From Paenibacillus stellifer (GTDB taxonomy: Bacteria > Bacillota > Bacilli > Paenibacillales > Paenibacillaceae), in NCBI RefSeq assembly GCF_000758685.1, contig NZ_CP009286.1:3316501-3380500 (forward strand): 64,000 nt of DNA, read 5' to 3'. Numbering within the stretch: the stretch's first letter is position 1; every line of letters starts with the position of its first letter. Under the pieces are notes generated by a model. The model saw only the letters and a program-made list of their open reading frames with translations, made no database searches and was not told the origin of the DNA. Both the position numbers and the translations under genes were made by a program. Positions 16,598 to 25,955 of the stretch are shown one piece after another.

Positions 16598-17170
16598 TTA
16601 ATCGACGATCTCGGCGGTGTCGCCGTTGCTTGCGCCTGCAGCGTTCGCTTCGTCGGTGTCGATGTGCATATCAAGCGAAAAGCTCTCGGACACGCGCGCA
16701 ATGACATTTTCCAGCACAAGGCCGCGTTCGCCGCCAAGACGAACCTTCAGCAGCTGCTTGTCGGCAATGCCCCATTTTTCAGCATCGGATGTATGAAAAT
16801 GAATGTGACGGGCCGCCACGATAACGCCTTTCTCCAGTTCAACTTCGCCTGCCGGTCCCTTCAGCGTAATGCCAGGGGTTCCATCGATCTTGCCGGATTC
16901 GCGGACAGGTGCTTTCACGCCGATCGCAAATGCGTCGGTACGGGAAATTTCAACCTGGGATGCGGGACGAACCGGTCCCAGAATTCTTACTTTGTCGAAT
17001 TTGCCTTTGCTGCCGATAACCGCTACGGTTTCATTGGCTGCAAATTGTCCAGGCTGGGAGAGCGGTTTGAATTCGGTCAGCTGATAGCCAGGTCCGAACA
17101 ACGCCTCCACATGTTCTTGCGTTAGGTGAATATGTCTGGCCGACACACCTACGGGTACTGTCTTACTCAT
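16598..17170 (-). CDS. pduL: Phosphate propanoyltransferase PduL
   Basis: 190-residue enzyme that exchanges phosphate and CoA on propanoyl or acetyl groups (acyl-CoA plus phosphate to acyl-phosphate). It contains the two half-domains typical of PduL, each opening with a zinc-binding histidine motif: VGVSARHIHLT (residues 8-18) and IVAARHIHFHT (about 117-127). No encapsulation peptide is evident at the N-terminus and no microcompartment genes are near, so this is probably the free-standing housekeeping form that substitutes for or supplements Pta in acetate metabolism. It has its own terminator. Confidence 0.93.
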   Translation of the reverse strand: MSKTVPVGVSARHIHLTQEHVEALFGPGYQLTEFKPLSQPGQFAANETVAVIGSKGKFDKVRILGPVRPASQVEISRTDAFAIGVKAPVRESGKIDGTPGITLKGPAGEVELEKGVIVAARHIHFHTSDAEKWGIADKQLLKVRLGGERGLVLENVIARVSESFSLDMHIDTDEANAAGASNGDTAEIVD

Positions 17171-17242
17171 CGTAAGTCACTCCTTGTATTTTCTCTATAA
17201 TTTGTACAAGCCACTGACCATTATACTCCTATTTCATCCAAA

Positions 17243-17275
17243 ATAAAAAGGAACCTATACATGATAGGCCTCCTT
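17243..17275 (-). terminator. Terminator of the dipeptidase gene
   Basis: Minus strand AAGGAGGCCTAT-CATGT-ATAGGTTCCTT with one mismatch region, followed by TTTATTTT. Confidence 0.75.
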
Positions 17276-17332
17276 ATAACCAAGAGTTCGCATTTTCGTC
17301 AATGGATGATTTTGTCTATACTGGAGTCTCTC

Positions 17333-18319
17333 CTATGGAGCCGCAGGTAAATTTTTATGTAAAAAAGTGAACGCGTTGCCGTGCATCCAACCTCTGACCC
17401 GATCCTCGGGGTAACGGGCCAGCAGCTGCTCGACCAGCGCCGGATAACAGCCGGGATGCTCCAATCCCTCCACCCAGGCATCGATACCGTCAAAGTCCGA
17501 TCCGAACATAAGCTGCTTCTCTCCTCCAAGGCTGCATACATGTTCGACATGCTTCAGCAGATCCGGAATCGCCGCTGTACCGTGTTCACTGACGAACGGC
17601 GGGAAGAACGTCAGACCCATCCTGCCGTCCATTGATATGATGGCCCGAATCTGCTCATCGGTCAAATTGCGGACATGCCCACAGACTGCCTTCGCATTGG
17701 AATGGGAAGCTATGAACGGGCGGGCGGCCAGCTCCGCAAGCTCCCAGAATCCTGCCTCCGACAGATGGGAGACATCGAGCAGCATGCCTTTCTGATTGCA
17801 CCACTCCACAAGCTTACGCCCTTTGTTCGTCAAACCGCCGTTCCGCTGCTCCAGCACGCCGTCCGCCGCCCAATTCGCATAATTCCAGGTAAGCCCAAGC
17901 AGCCGGACTCCGAGGTCGAAGGCCGCTTCCGCATAGAACAGATTGCCTTCCAGCCCCTCCGCGCCCTCTATCGACAAAAGCCCCCAGAGCGTGCTGTTCC
18001 CTGGCGTGGGCGTATGCCCGATCTTCTCCACTTCTTCCTTCCAGCGAAGATGCTTCACGCCTCCCTGCTCCAGCACCTGCCGGCGAAACCGCTCGATCTG
18101 TCCCAGAATAAGCTCAAATTTCGGAATACCCCACTTTTGCGATAAATAGATGGCAAAGCACTGAAGAACGACACCTCCAGATTTTAATCTCTCCCCCGAG
18201 GCGTCCAGCGGGCCGCCTTTCAAGAAATCGGTCTCCGGATGCTCCAGCAGGCGGCTGAGCACATCGCAGTGAAAATCCGCCACTTCGACTTTTGGCTGAC
18301 TTGATCCCGGATTGTTCAT
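17333..18319 (-). CDS. Membrane dipeptidase (renal dipeptidase) family protein
   Basis: 328-residue metallo-dipeptidase of the peptidase M19 family, which cleaves dipeptides (often L-D or D-containing). The two-zinc site is visible: VADFHCDVL (residues 13-21), the glutamate in LLSIEGAEGL, LLDVSHLSEAGF, FIASHSNAKAV, and the aspartate in FGSDFDGID. No signal or membrane anchor is present, so it is cytosolic despite the family name. In many Bacillales the same gene lies between spoVS and the oxidoreductase/miaB genes, as here. Confidence 0.9.
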   Translation of the reverse strand: MNNPGSSQPKVEVADFHCDVLSRLLEHPETDFLKGGPLDASGERLKSGGVVLQCFAIYLSQKWGIPKFELILGQIERFRRQVLEQGGVKHLRWKEEVEKIGHTPTPGNSTLWGLLSIEGAEGLEGNLFYAEAAFDLGVRLLGLTWNYANWAADGVLEQRNGGLTNKGRKLVEWCNQKGMLLDVSHLSEAGFWELAELAARPFIASHSNAKAVCGHVRNLTDEQIRAIISMDGRMGLTFFPPFVSEHGTAAIPDLLKHVEHVCSLGGEKQLMFGSDFDGIDAWVEGLEHPGCYPALVEQLLARYPEDRVRGWMHGNAFTFLHKNLPAAP

Positions 18320-18348
18320 GAGAGTTGTCCTCCTTTTTATTCCATAGC

Positions 18349-18379
18349 AAAAAGCCTGTCTACTTTACGTAAACAGGCT
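18349..18379 (-). terminator. Terminator of spoVS
   Basis: AGCCTGT/ACAGGCT stem around an AT-rich 13-nt loop, then TTTTTGC on the minus strand. It lies between spoVS and the dipeptidase gene. Confidence 0.8.
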
Positions 18380-18400
18380 CACTGCTTGAATTCTCTATTT

Positions 18401-18661
18401 CTATCTCGGCTCAACGATTAATTTAATGGCTGTTCGGTCTTCTCCATCAATGACAATGTCGGTAAACGCAGGGATGCAGATCAGGTCAACGCCGCTTGGT
18501 GCAACAAACCCCCGGGCTATCGCAACTGCTTTGATAGCTTGATTCAGAGCCCCAGCCCCGATGGCCTGTAGTTCGGCCGCCCCACGCTCGCGAAGAACAC
18601 CTGCTAATGCACCGGCAACGGAATTCGGATTGGATTTGGCTGATACTTTTAATACATCCAT
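18401..18661 (-). CDS. spoVS: Stage V sporulation protein S
   Basis: 86-residue Alba-like small protein required for normal progression of spore coat assembly and septation control in B. subtilis. The sequence MDVLKVSAKSNPNSVAGALA is near-invariant in the family, and the full length of 86 matches. ATG 18661 follows GGGGAGGT; the longer frame to 18703 is not needed. A sigma-H-like promoter lies upstream at 18717-18743, as expected for an early sporulation gene. ymdB and rny follow to the right on the same strand, as in B. subtilis. Confidence 0.95.
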   Translation of the reverse strand: MDVLKVSAKSNPNSVAGALAGVLRERGAAELQAIGAGALNQAIKAVAIARGFVAPSGVDLICIPAFTDIVIDGEDRTAIKLIVEPR

Positions 18662-18716
18662 AGTAAGTACCTCCCCTGGGAAAAAGAATAGGTGTTCTTC
18701 CACTACTTTAGATGTT

Positions 18717-18743
18717 ATTCGCGCGGCAATGAAAAATTCCTTC
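18717..18743 (-). promoter_or_regulatory. Sigma-H-type promoter of spoVS
   Basis: Minus strand GAAGGAATT (18735-18743), 11 bp, CGCGAAT (18717-18723), against the consensus RNAGGAWWW-N11-12-RNNGAAT. Only the first base of the -10 departs. spoVS is a sigma-H gene in B. subtilis. Confidence 0.7.
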
Positions 18744-18868
18744 TTTTTTGAATCCCTTCACAGAAATTGGTACAAAAGATGCGAGTTATCGATATAACAA
18801 AGATCACAATTCTCCACGACCGAACAAAATCGTCCTATAGACCCAACCGTCGCCGCTTCGCCTCAGCT

Positions 18869-19663
18869 CTAATTCATTACCCACTCATCTTCACGCATAC
18901 GGATCTTCTCAAGCTTCTTCGCTTTGCCGGTGTCTTCATCCAGCTCGGTGAACAGTCCATGGAGCATCCACTTTCCTTCATCGACGACAAAACGGGACGG
19001 AAGCTGGGTTGTAAATTTGTAGAGTACCGCATCTTTTTCCATACCCAAAATTCCTTCTCTTGAACCAACCATACCCGCATCCGTCAAATAAGCCGTTCCC
19101 CCGGGCAAAATCACATCATCGTTACTCTGCACATGGGTATGAGTTCCTACGACAATAGATGCGCGTCCATCCATGAACCAGCCCATCGCAATCTTCTCAG
19201 AAGTAGCTTCGGCATGGAAATCGACCAGAATGCATTTATGATTACGTCTAAGCTCATCCACAATTTCCTCACCAGTGCGGAACGGACAGTCGATGGCTGG
19301 CAAAAAGGTTCGGCCCTGCAGATTGACGATCGCGAGCTGCTTGCCGTTCCCCTTCACAACCGTATATCCCTGTCCCGGCGTCCCGGGCGGGAAGTTGGCC
19401 GGTCTTACCATGCGGGGCTCATCGTCGATAAAATCGAAAATGCCCTTGTTGTCCCAGGTATGATTGCCCATGGTAATCCCGTGAACACCCCAGTTGAAAA
19501 ATTCATTGGCGATTGCAGAAGTGATGCCGCGGCCGGCGGCCGCATTTTCACCGTTAACAATAATGATATGCGGCTGGTATTTGTCCTTAAGAAGCGGCAG
19601 CGTCTCTTTCAGTGCCTTGCGTCCAGTGTTCCCGACTATATCTCCGATAAACAGAACTTTGAT
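18869..19663 (-). CDS. ymdB: YmdB-type phosphodiesterase with apparent AUC start codon
   Basis: Cyclic-nucleotide phosphodiesterase of the YmdB/TIGR00282 metallophosphoesterase family, linked in B. subtilis to biofilm and motility switching. Conserved metal-site motifs are visible: FIGDIVGNTGRK, NGENAAAG, MGNHTWDNK, DFHAEATSE and GTHTHVQ. The family N-terminus (usually MKVLFIGDI) is present as KVLFIGDI preceded by ATC at 19661-19663, with AGGAGG eight bases upstream. The in-frame stop TAG is only six codons further up, and no ATG, GTG or TTG occurs between. Length from ATC is 264 residues, the same as B. subtilis YmdB. The first in-frame ATG is at MGNHTW and would delete two metal motifs. Confidence 0.85.
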   Translation of the reverse strand: MKVLFIGDIVGNTGRKALKETLPLLKDKYQPHIIIVNGENAAAGRGITSAIANEFFNWGVHGITMGNHTWDNKGIFDFIDDEPRMVRPANFPPGTPGQGYTVVKGNGKQLAIVNLQGRTFLPAIDCPFRTGEEIVDELRRNHKCILVDFHAEATSEKIAMGWFMDGRASIVVGTHTHVQSNDDVILPGGTAYLTDAGMVGSREGILGMEKDAVLYKFTTQLPSRFVVDEGKWMLHGLFTELDEDTGKAKKLEKIRMREDEWVMN

Positions 19664-19721
19664 CGTAATCTCCTCCTAATTGTATGCAGCGAACCGGCTT
19701 GTACAGCCGGCAATGGATCTA

Positions 19722-19761
19722 AAGTTAAAGAAAAGTGACACCGCAGAGGCGCCACTTTTCT
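19722..19761 (-). terminator. Terminator between rny and ymdB
   Basis: AAAAGTG/CACTTTT outer stem with mismatched inner pairs, then CTTTAACTTT on the minus strand. It may allow partial read-through into ymdB. Confidence 0.6.
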
Positions 19762-19769
19762 GATTATAC

Positions 19770-21311
19770 CTATTTAGCGTACTCAACTGCCCGTGTCTCT
19801 CGAATAACGGTAACTTTGATATGACCCGGGTAATCCAGTTCATTTTCAATCGTCTTCGTAATATCACGCGCCAGACGGAAAGCTTCGGCATCGTCGATCT
19901 TATCCGGCTGTACCATGACGCGCACCTCGCGTCCAGCTTGGATCGCATAAGACTTCTCGACGCCTTCGAAAGATTCGGAAATCTCCTCCAGCTTCTCCAA
20001 ACGCTTGATGTAGGTCTCCAGCGTCTCCCGGCGTGCGCCCGGTCTTGCCGCAGACAAGGCATCTGCTGCTCCGACCAGCATGGCGATGACCGAAGTCGCT
20101 TCGGCATCCCCGTGGTGGGATGCGATACTGTTGATGACAACAGGATGTTCCTTGTATTTCTTCGCAAGCTCCACGCCGATTTCGACGTGAGAACCTTCTA
20201 CTTCATGATCCAGCGCTTTGCCGATATCATGCAGTAATCCCGCCCGTTTGGCTAGCACGATGTCTTCCCCAAGCTCACCGGCCATCAGTCCGGTCAAATA
20301 AGCAACCTCCATAGAGTGCTTCAGTACGTTCTGACCGTAGCTCGTGCGGAACTTCAATCGACCGAGAATCTTGATCAAATCCGGGTGCAGGCCGTGAACG
20401 CCAACCTCAAAGGTTGCCTGTTCGCCGTATTCCCGAATGCGCTCGTCGACTTCCTTGCGGGATTTCTCGACCATTTCCTCAATGCGAGCTGGATGAATGC
20501 GCCCGTCCGCCACCAGTTTCTCAAGCGCGGTACGCGCCACTTCACGGCGGATCGGATCGAATCCCGACAGAATAACCGCTTCCGGCGTATCATCGATAAT
20601 GAGGTCGATGCCGGTAAGAGTCTCAAGTGCACGAATATTCCGGCCTTCGCGTCCGATAATCCGGCCCTTCATTTCCTCATTCGGAAGTGTAACGACGGAT
20701 ACCGTTGTTTCCGCCACATGATCGGCAGCGCAGCGCTGGATAGCCAGCGTAATGATTTCACGGGACTTCTTATCCGCTTCCTCCTTGGCCTGCTGCTCGA
20801 TATCCTTGATCATCTGAGCGGTTTCATGACGGACTTCCTGTTCTACATTGGATAGGATAATGCTTCTAGCGTCTTCCATGCTCAGGTTCGAGATGCGTTC
20901 CAGCTCGGTAACCTGATTTTTGTAAATGACCTCGATTTGCTGCTGGGTTTCATCAATTCGTTTCTCTTTGTTAGCCACTTGTTCTTCTTTTCGTTCAAGC
21001 GATTCCATTTTTTTATCCAGCGATTCTTCCTTTTGCAGCAACCGTCTTTCCTGACGTTGGATTTCATTCCGACGTTCACGAGTTTCCTTCTCAGCCTCGG
21101 TTCGGATTCTGTGGACTTCGTCCTTAGCCTCCAACACCGTTTCCTTCTTCAACGCTTCCGCTTCCTTCTTCGCGTTCTCCACGATTAGGGCGGCGGCTTG
21201 CTCCGCGCTGGAAATTTTAGCTTCTGCAAGGGATTTCCGAATAAAATAACCGAACCCAAAGAATAATGTCGCTACAACGAGAACGATAATGATCCAGATC
21301 CAGGTAGCCAT
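19770..21311 (-). CDS. rny: Ribonuclease Y
   Basis: Membrane-anchored endoribonuclease that starts decay of many mRNAs in Firmicutes. About 513 residues: one N-terminal transmembrane helix ([19 protein letters not shown]), a long charged coiled coil (about 30-180), a KH domain ([15 protein letters not shown]), and an HD domain with [14 protein letters not shown]. The start is ATG 21311, six bases after GGAGGTG. The upstream in-frame GTG (21320) is part of that ribosome site and should be ignored. The order rny-ymdB-spoVS is conserved in Bacillales. RicA, a partner for processing specificity, is encoded at 8.4 kb. Confidence 0.96.
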   Translation of the reverse strand: MATWIWIIIVLVVATLFFGFGYFIRKSLAEAKISSAEQAAALIVENAKKEAEALKKETVLEAKDEVHRIRTEAEKETRERRNEIQRQERRLLQKEESLDKKMESLERKEEQVANKEKRIDETQQQIEVIYKNQVTELERISNLSMEDARSIILSNVEQEVRHETAQMIKDIEQQAKEEADKKSREIITLAIQRCAADHVAETTVSVVTLPNEEMKGRIIGREGRNIRALETLTGIDLIIDDTPEAVILSGFDPIRREVARTALEKLVADGRIHPARIEEMVEKSRKEVDERIREYGEQATFEVGVHGLHPDLIKILGRLKFRTSYGQNVLKHSMEVAYLTGLMAGELGEDIVLAKRAGLLHDIGKALDHEVEGSHVEIGVELAKKYKEHPVVINSIASHHGDAEATSVIAMLVGAADALSAARPGARRETLETYIKRLEKLEEISESFEGVEKSYAIQAGREVRVMVQPDKIDDAEAFRLARDITKTIENELDYPGHIKVTVIRETRAVEYAK

Positions 21312-21621
21312 CTGTTTCACCTCCTCGTTGGTTCCTCCAAGGCATTCCTTGGGATTTGTGCAGTTGTCAAACTATCCGTTCATCACCATACAAAAAACCG
21401 GTAAATTCACCGATTGCCGAACTGCACATGCTTCACATGCACACTGCCCGCCGCATCCGGCGATTACATTTCATATGAATTGACACGTGAATCAAACCTG
21501 AAAATGATACCCTTTTTTGGGAAGGAAAAAGGATTCAATGTCATGCCGATTCATGTTATATTCTATAGTTTATAAAAAGACATTGTCAAGAGAGTCGATA
21601 CCAGGCACAAAGTCAAGGAGA

Positions 21622-22356
21622 TCACTCGAATTCATTCAAATCCTCGAATTCTCCTGCATCCGCTTCGTCCTCCTTGAGGGAATTGAGCACAACTCGGACG
21701 ATTTCGCCGGAGTATCCCCGTCTCATCAAAAAGGCCCCGGTCTTTCGTCTCTTATCCATAAGATCCCCGCGGATCGTATTCCATTTCTTGGCGCCAAGCT
21801 GCATGGCGCTCTCTTTCTCCTGCTCTGGACTGATCTCTCCAAGCGCTTCGGCAATCGTCTCTTTCGCGATCCCCTTGCCGCGCAGTTCCTGTCTCACCCA
21901 CAGCTTGCCCCTGCGGTGGGCGGTCACCCGCTGCTCCGCCCATTGTCTCGCGTACTGATCGTCGTCGATCAGACGTTCCCGGATTAACCGGCCCAGGACT
22001 TCCTCAACAACAGTCTCGCCGATTTCTTTCTGGCGTAAACGCCGGGTCATCTCCATCGCTGTCCGGGGCTTGCGCTCCAGATAACGAAGACCTTCCACAT
22101 AGGCTCTCTGCTTCTCGTCGGCCAGGACGACCTCTTCCAGCTCCGCTTTGGTGAACACACTGCCCGTGATCATCCGGTATTTAATCATGATATCCTCATG
22201 AACGCTCAACCGGTAAGGGCCGAAATGCAGCAGATAACGGTAACCGGATCTGGGCTCCCTCTCAACCTTGGTTATCGTCAGCTCCTCGCCATCCGGGAAC
22301 TCCGCCAGCACGTTCTCTTCCTGACGGTCATCCTCGGCTTCCAGCTGTATCGTCAT
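21622..22356 (-). CDS. recX: RecX, regulator of RecA
   Basis: About 244 residues. RecX proteins bind RecA filaments and modulate recombination and the SOS response. Helical three-repeat pattern visible: GLRYLERKPRTAMEMTRRLR, RLIRERLIDDDQYARQWAEQR, KLWVRQELRGKGIAKETIAEAL, and a final RRGYSGEIVRVVL. The N-terminal ~75 residues (TITKVEREPRSGYRYLLHFG) are the extension seen in Gram-positive members. ATG 22356 (MTIQLEAED) has GGAGGATA at good spacing; the longer frame to 22374 begins inside the site. It lies just downstream of recA but behind a terminator. Confidence 0.88.
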   Translation of the reverse strand: MTIQLEAEDDRQEENVLAEFPDGEELTITKVEREPRSGYRYLLHFGPYRLSVHEDIMIKYRMITGSVFTKAELEEVVLADEKQRAYVEGLRYLERKPRTAMEMTRRLRQKEIGETVVEEVLGRLIRERLIDDDQYARQWAEQRVTAHRRGKLWVRQELRGKGIAKETIAEALGEISPEQEKESAMQLGAKKWNTIRGDLMDKRRKTGAFLMRRGYSGEIVRVVLNSLKEDEADAGEFEDLNEFE

Positions 22357-22393
22357 GGTGCGTATCCTCCACAATATTTTGAGTTTGACATAC

Positions 22394-22427
22394 TAAAAAA
22401 GGCGCCTTTGTTAGGACAAGGGCGCCT
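22394..22427 (-). terminator. Terminator of recA
   Basis: AGGCGCC/GGCGCCT perfect 7-bp stem, 14-nt loop, then TTTTTTAG on the minus strand, 40 bp before recX. Confidence 0.85.
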
Positions 22428-22445
22428 GTATATCTATCCATCGGA

Positions 22446-23507
22446 TTATTCGATTTCCAGCAGCGCCTGCTCTTCTTCTTTCTCCGCTTGCAGTTCCGAT
22501 TCTGTCGGAGCGGCTACAAGAGTGCTGAGATTACTCGCTTCACGAATCTTGTTCTCAATTGTAAGGGCCAGGTTCTGATTCTCTTTCAGGAACTGCTTCG
22601 CGTTCTCACGGCCTTGGCCTAAACGCTCGCCTTCATAGGAATACCAGGCCCCGCTCTTGTTGACGATATCCATTTCCGTTCCGATATCTACAAGACTGCC
22701 TTCTCTCGAAATACCTTCGCCATACATGATATCGATGTCTGCCTGCTTGAACGGCGGAGCAACCTTGTTCTTCACAACCTTGATGCGGGTGCGGTTACCT
22801 ACGATGTCGTTGCCCATCTTGATGCTCTCTACGCGCCGTACGTCAAGACGAATAGTCGAATAGAACTTCAACGCGCGTCCGCCCGGTGTCGTTTCCGGGT
22901 TGCCGAACATAACGCCGATCTTCTCGCGAAGCTGATTGATGAAGATAGCAATCGTCTTCGATTTGTTGATCGACCCGGACAGCTTGCGAAGAGCCTGGGA
23001 CATCAGACGAGCTTGAAGACCGACATGGGAATCTCCCATTTCGCCTTCAATTTCCGCCTTCGGCACAAGCGCCGCTACAGAGTCGACGACAATGATATCA
23101 ACCGCGCCGCTGCGCACCAGCGCTTCGGCGATTTCCAGCGCTTGTTCGCCCGTATCCGGCTGGGACAGCAGCAGTTCGTCAATATTGACGCCCAGCTTGC
23201 TCGCATAGCTTGGGTCCAACGCATGCTCCGCGTCAATAAACGCAGCTTGTCCGCCGGCCTTCTGTACTTCAGCAATGGCATGCAGGGCAACTGTCGTCTT
23301 ACCCGACGATTCTGGTCCGTACACTTCAATAATCCGGCCTTTCGGAAGGCCGCCGATTCCAAGCGCAATATCAAGAGCCAGCGATCCGCTCGGCACGATT
23401 TCGACCTGCATATGAGTCGACTCACCCAGCTTCATAATGGAACCTTTACCGAATTGTTTCTCAATTTGACGAAGCGCCATCTCCAGCGCTGCACGACGAT
23501 CTGACAA
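22446..23507 (-). CDS. recA: RecA recombinase
   Basis: 353-residue DNA-dependent ATPase that forms filaments for homologous recombination and triggers LexA cleavage. Walker A is GPESSGKTT (64-72); Walker B is [19 protein letters not shown]; the L2 region is [20 protein letters not shown]. It opens with [20 protein letters not shown], as expected, and ends in an acidic tail ([12 protein letters not shown]). The promoter at 23594-23622 carries an upstream LexA-type box, so SOS control is likely. It is followed by its own terminator and recX. Confidence 0.98.
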   Translation of the reverse strand: MSDRRAALEMALRQIEKQFGKGSIMKLGESTHMQVEIVPSGSLALDIALGIGGLPKGRIIEVYGPESSGKTTVALHAIAEVQKAGGQAAFIDAEHALDPSYASKLGVNIDELLLSQPDTGEQALEIAEALVRSGAVDIIVVDSVAALVPKAEIEGEMGDSHVGLQARLMSQALRKLSGSINKSKTIAIFINQLREKIGVMFGNPETTPGGRALKFYSTIRLDVRRVESIKMGNDIVGNRTRIKVVKNKVAPPFKQADIDIMYGEGISREGSLVDIGTEMDIVNKSGAWYSYEGERLGQGRENAKQFLKENQNLALTIENKIREASNLSTLVAAPTESELQAEKEEEQALLEIE

Positions 23508-23593
23508 TCAGATCACATCCTTTTCTCTATTTATATAATAAAAAATCTCATTGAACACTTTGCAGGAAGGGCAACAACTGTTCCTATGGATCT

Positions 23594-23622
23594 ATTGTAC
23601 CTTGTTTTGGGGTGTTTGCCAA
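23594..23622 (-). promoter_or_regulatory. Sigma-A promoter of recA
   Basis: Minus strand TTGGCA (23617-23622), exactly 17 bp, TACAAT (23594-23599). The leader would be about 80 nt. Confidence 0.8.
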
Positions 23623-23631
23623 GCATTTTTT

Positions 23632-23645
23632 CGAACATACATTCG
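23632..23645 (-). promoter_or_regulatory. LexA/DinR-type SOS box upstream of recA
   Basis: CGAATGTATGTTCG on the minus strand, against the Bacillus consensus CGAACRNRYGTTYG (one mismatch). It ends ten bases before the -35 box. Nothing further was recognised in 23646-23874. Confidence 0.8.
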
Positions 23646-23874
23646 TTTTTTTGACCTCGTATCACATAATTCCCTTTTATTGTTAAATCGAGATCGAAGC
23701 CTTGACTCCGTTAGAAATAGGAAGCTAATACGGAACGGAACCGCTGCCAAGCGTTGGCTTAAGCCTTGACCATCCACGGATAACGACTTGACACGTCCCA
23801 TAGACGACTAGCGTTTACCGGCAAATGAAAGGCCAATTCCATACCCGAAGCATATAAAATCACCTATTTGAAAG

Positions 23875-23912
23875 CAAAAACCGCGGCAAAGAGAGATCAA
23901 TGCCACGGTTCT
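23875..23912 (-). terminator. Terminator of cinA
   Basis: AACCGTGGCA/TGCCGCGGTT, ten pairs with one G-T, followed by TTTGC on the minus strand. It separates cinA from the recA promoter. Confidence 0.8.
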
Positions 23913-23987
23913 TCCGCAATACATTCATTATATATGACCTGGAGGAATCATTTCAAGCCTGCAGCCTGAGCTGCCATACGGATTAAC

Positions 23988-25244
23988 TTACCCGCGTTCC
24001 ACAAGCCGGCGCCACAGACGGTACAGGATCGCCTTGACAGAGTTGACCCGGATGTTCTGCCGGTCGCCTCTCAGCCTTAGCTCGAACACATCCGTTCTGC
24101 CGTTTCGCTCTGCGATTCCGATATAGACAAGGCCAACCGGCTTCCGCTCCGAATGGCCCGGTCCTGCGACACCGGTTACCGACAGGCCGAAATCGCTGTC
24201 CACAATTGTACGGACCTGCTCCGCCAGAGCCTGGGCCACCTCACGGCTGACTGCTCCCGGAGCTTCCTCCCCTTCGAGATAATTCTGCGGAACATTCAGC
24301 AGCTTCATCTTCATTTCATTGGAATAGCACACAATGCCTCCCTGAAAAACCGATGAGCTGCCGGGAATGCTGGTCAGGCTTTCCATGAGCATGCCCCCAG
24401 TACAGCTCTCGGCGCAGCTGACCGTAATTCCGGCATTCGCCATCCATTCCACCAGTACCTGTTCGAGCGGAACGTCGGTATCGGCGTACAGATGCTCCGG
24501 AAGTATATTCCGGATCTTCTCTTGCAGCGCATCCAGCTTCGCCATTGCCTCATTCTGAGAAGGCGCCTTGGTCGAAATCCGGACCGTGACCTCGCCTTCC
24601 TTGGCGTATGGAGCAAGGGTGGGATCATTCTGACCATGAATCAGGTTGATCAACTTGTCTTCAAGCAGCGATTCCCCGATTCCGGCGAACTTGAGCATTT
24701 TGGAATACAGCGGCATTTCTTCGGTCAGAGCATGCTGAAGCAGCCACGGTTTCGCTTTGTTCGCGAACATGGGCTTCATCTCCCGAGGCGGGCCGGGCAG
24801 AACGACATAGTATGTATTCTGATCCTTCAGGGCTACCCCTACCGCCAGTCCGGACTCATTGTGCAGCGGAGTCGAATCGTCAATGACCAGTGCCTGCTTG
24901 CGATTGTTCTCTGTCATGCTGACCCCGCGCTCACTGAAGAAGCGCTCCACATGGCTCATCGCCACAGGGTCGAGATAGAGTCCCCGGCCCAGGGATGCAG
25001 CCAGCGCATCCTTCGTCAGATCGTCCTCCGTCGGCCCGATTCCGCCTGTAAACAGAATAAGATCCGCCCGTGTTTTGGCAATTTCTATGGCCTGCTGCAG
25101 CCGGCTGCTGTTATCCCCAACGACAGTTTGGAAATAGACATCAATTCCGAGTGCGGCAAGCTCAACGGAGAGGAACTGGGCGTTGCTGTTCACAATTTGA
25201 CCCAGCAGCAGCTCGGTGCCGACCGCAATGATTTCTGCTTTCAT
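23988..25244 (-). CDS. cinA: CinA: competence/damage-inducible protein
   Basis: 418 residues in two parts. The N-terminal MoCF/MoaB-like domain (about 1-170: IIAVGTELLLGQIVNSNAQ, LILFTGGIGPTEDDLTKDA) acts in ADP-ribose and NAD-breakdown product hydrolysis in studied members. The C-terminal CinA domain (about 255-418: VSCAESCTGGMLMESLT, SVTGVAGPGHSERKPVG) is the nicotinamide-nucleotide deamidase-like part. It may connect with the NAD salvage genes at 6-8 kb. The order pgsA-cinA-recA is conserved in Firmicutes. Confidence 0.93.
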   Translation of the reverse strand: MKAEIIAVGTELLLGQIVNSNAQFLSVELAALGIDVYFQTVVGDNSSRLQQAIEIAKTRADLILFTGGIGPTEDDLTKDALAASLGRGLYLDPVAMSHVERFFSERGVSMTENNRKQALVIDDSTPLHNESGLAVGVALKDQNTYYVVLPGPPREMKPMFANKAKPWLLQHALTEEMPLYSKMLKFAGIGESLLEDKLINLIHGQNDPTLAPYAKEGEVTVRISTKAPSQNEAMAKLDALQEKIRNILPEHLYADTDVPLEQVLVEWMANAGITVSCAESCTGGMLMESLTSIPGSSSVFQGGIVCYSNEMKMKLLNVPQNYLEGEEAPGAVSREVAQALAEQVRTIVDSDFGLSVTGVAGPGHSERKPVGLVYIGIAERNGRTDVFELRLRGDRQNIRVNSVKAILYRLWRRLVERG

Positions 25245-25367
25245 ACCTTTCGCCTCCTATGATCAACCGCCAATACTGGCGTATAAGAACAGGGCAGTCA
25301 GGATCCGGTCCCGCTGCCCCGATTCAGCCTTGCTTCAGGTGGTTGTAAGCTTGCTGTCTGATTTGAA

Positions 25368-25955
25368 TCAGGCATGGTGCGATTGAAGCAGATCCTTGTT
25401 CTTCACAAAATAATCGATTCCCGAGTAGATCGTAATAAGCGCCGCGGCCCAAATGGCGATCGTGTCAAAAGGGATGCCCACGAACTCGAGCGGGAAATTG
25501 TTAAGGAGCAGCAGCGAGATCGCAACGATCTGCAAAACCGTCTTCGCCTTTCCCCATTTGCTGGCCGCGACAACTTTGCCGTCGAGCAGCGCGACCTGCC
25601 GGAGTCCGGTCACAGCAAATTCACGGCTGATGATGACGATGGCGATCCAGGAATCGCATCTTCCCAGTTCAACGAGCGAGATCAGAACAGCCGTAACAAG
25701 CAGCTTATCCGCCAGCGGATCGAGCAGCTTGCCAAGATTGGTCACCATATTATATTTACGGGCGATATATCCGTCGATGCCATCTGTGCTGGCCGCGAGC
25801 AAAAAGATAACGGCAGCGATCAGATGGTTCACCGGAAGCTGAAACGAACCCCAATGCAGCGGCTCCGGGTAAATATTGAGATCGACCAGCAGAAAAAACA
25901 TCATGATGGGAATCAAACAGATGCGGGCTAATGTAATGCGGTTGGGTAAATTCAC
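25368..25955 (-). CDS. pgsA: CDP-diacylglycerol-glycerol-3-phosphate 3-phosphatidyltransferase
   Basis: 195-residue membrane enzyme that makes phosphatidylglycerol phosphate, the committed step to phosphatidylglycerol and cardiolipin. The CDP-alcohol phosphotransferase signature is complete: STDGIDGYIARKYNMVTNLG followed by KLLDPLADKLL (pattern D-x2-DG-x2-AR-x8-G-x3-D-x3-D). About five hydrophobic segments. The start codon is GTG and overlaps the rimO stop as GTGA, so translation is probably coupled. Confidence 0.95.
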   Translation of the reverse strand: MNLPNRITLARICLIPIMMFFLLVDLNIYPEPLHWGSFQLPVNHLIAAVIFLLAASTDGIDGYIARKYNMVTNLGKLLDPLADKLLVTAVLISLVELGRCDSWIAIVIISREFAVTGLRQVALLDGKVVAASKWGKAKTVLQIVAISLLLLNNFPLEFVGIPFDTIAIWAAALITIYSGIDYFVKNKDLLQSHHA

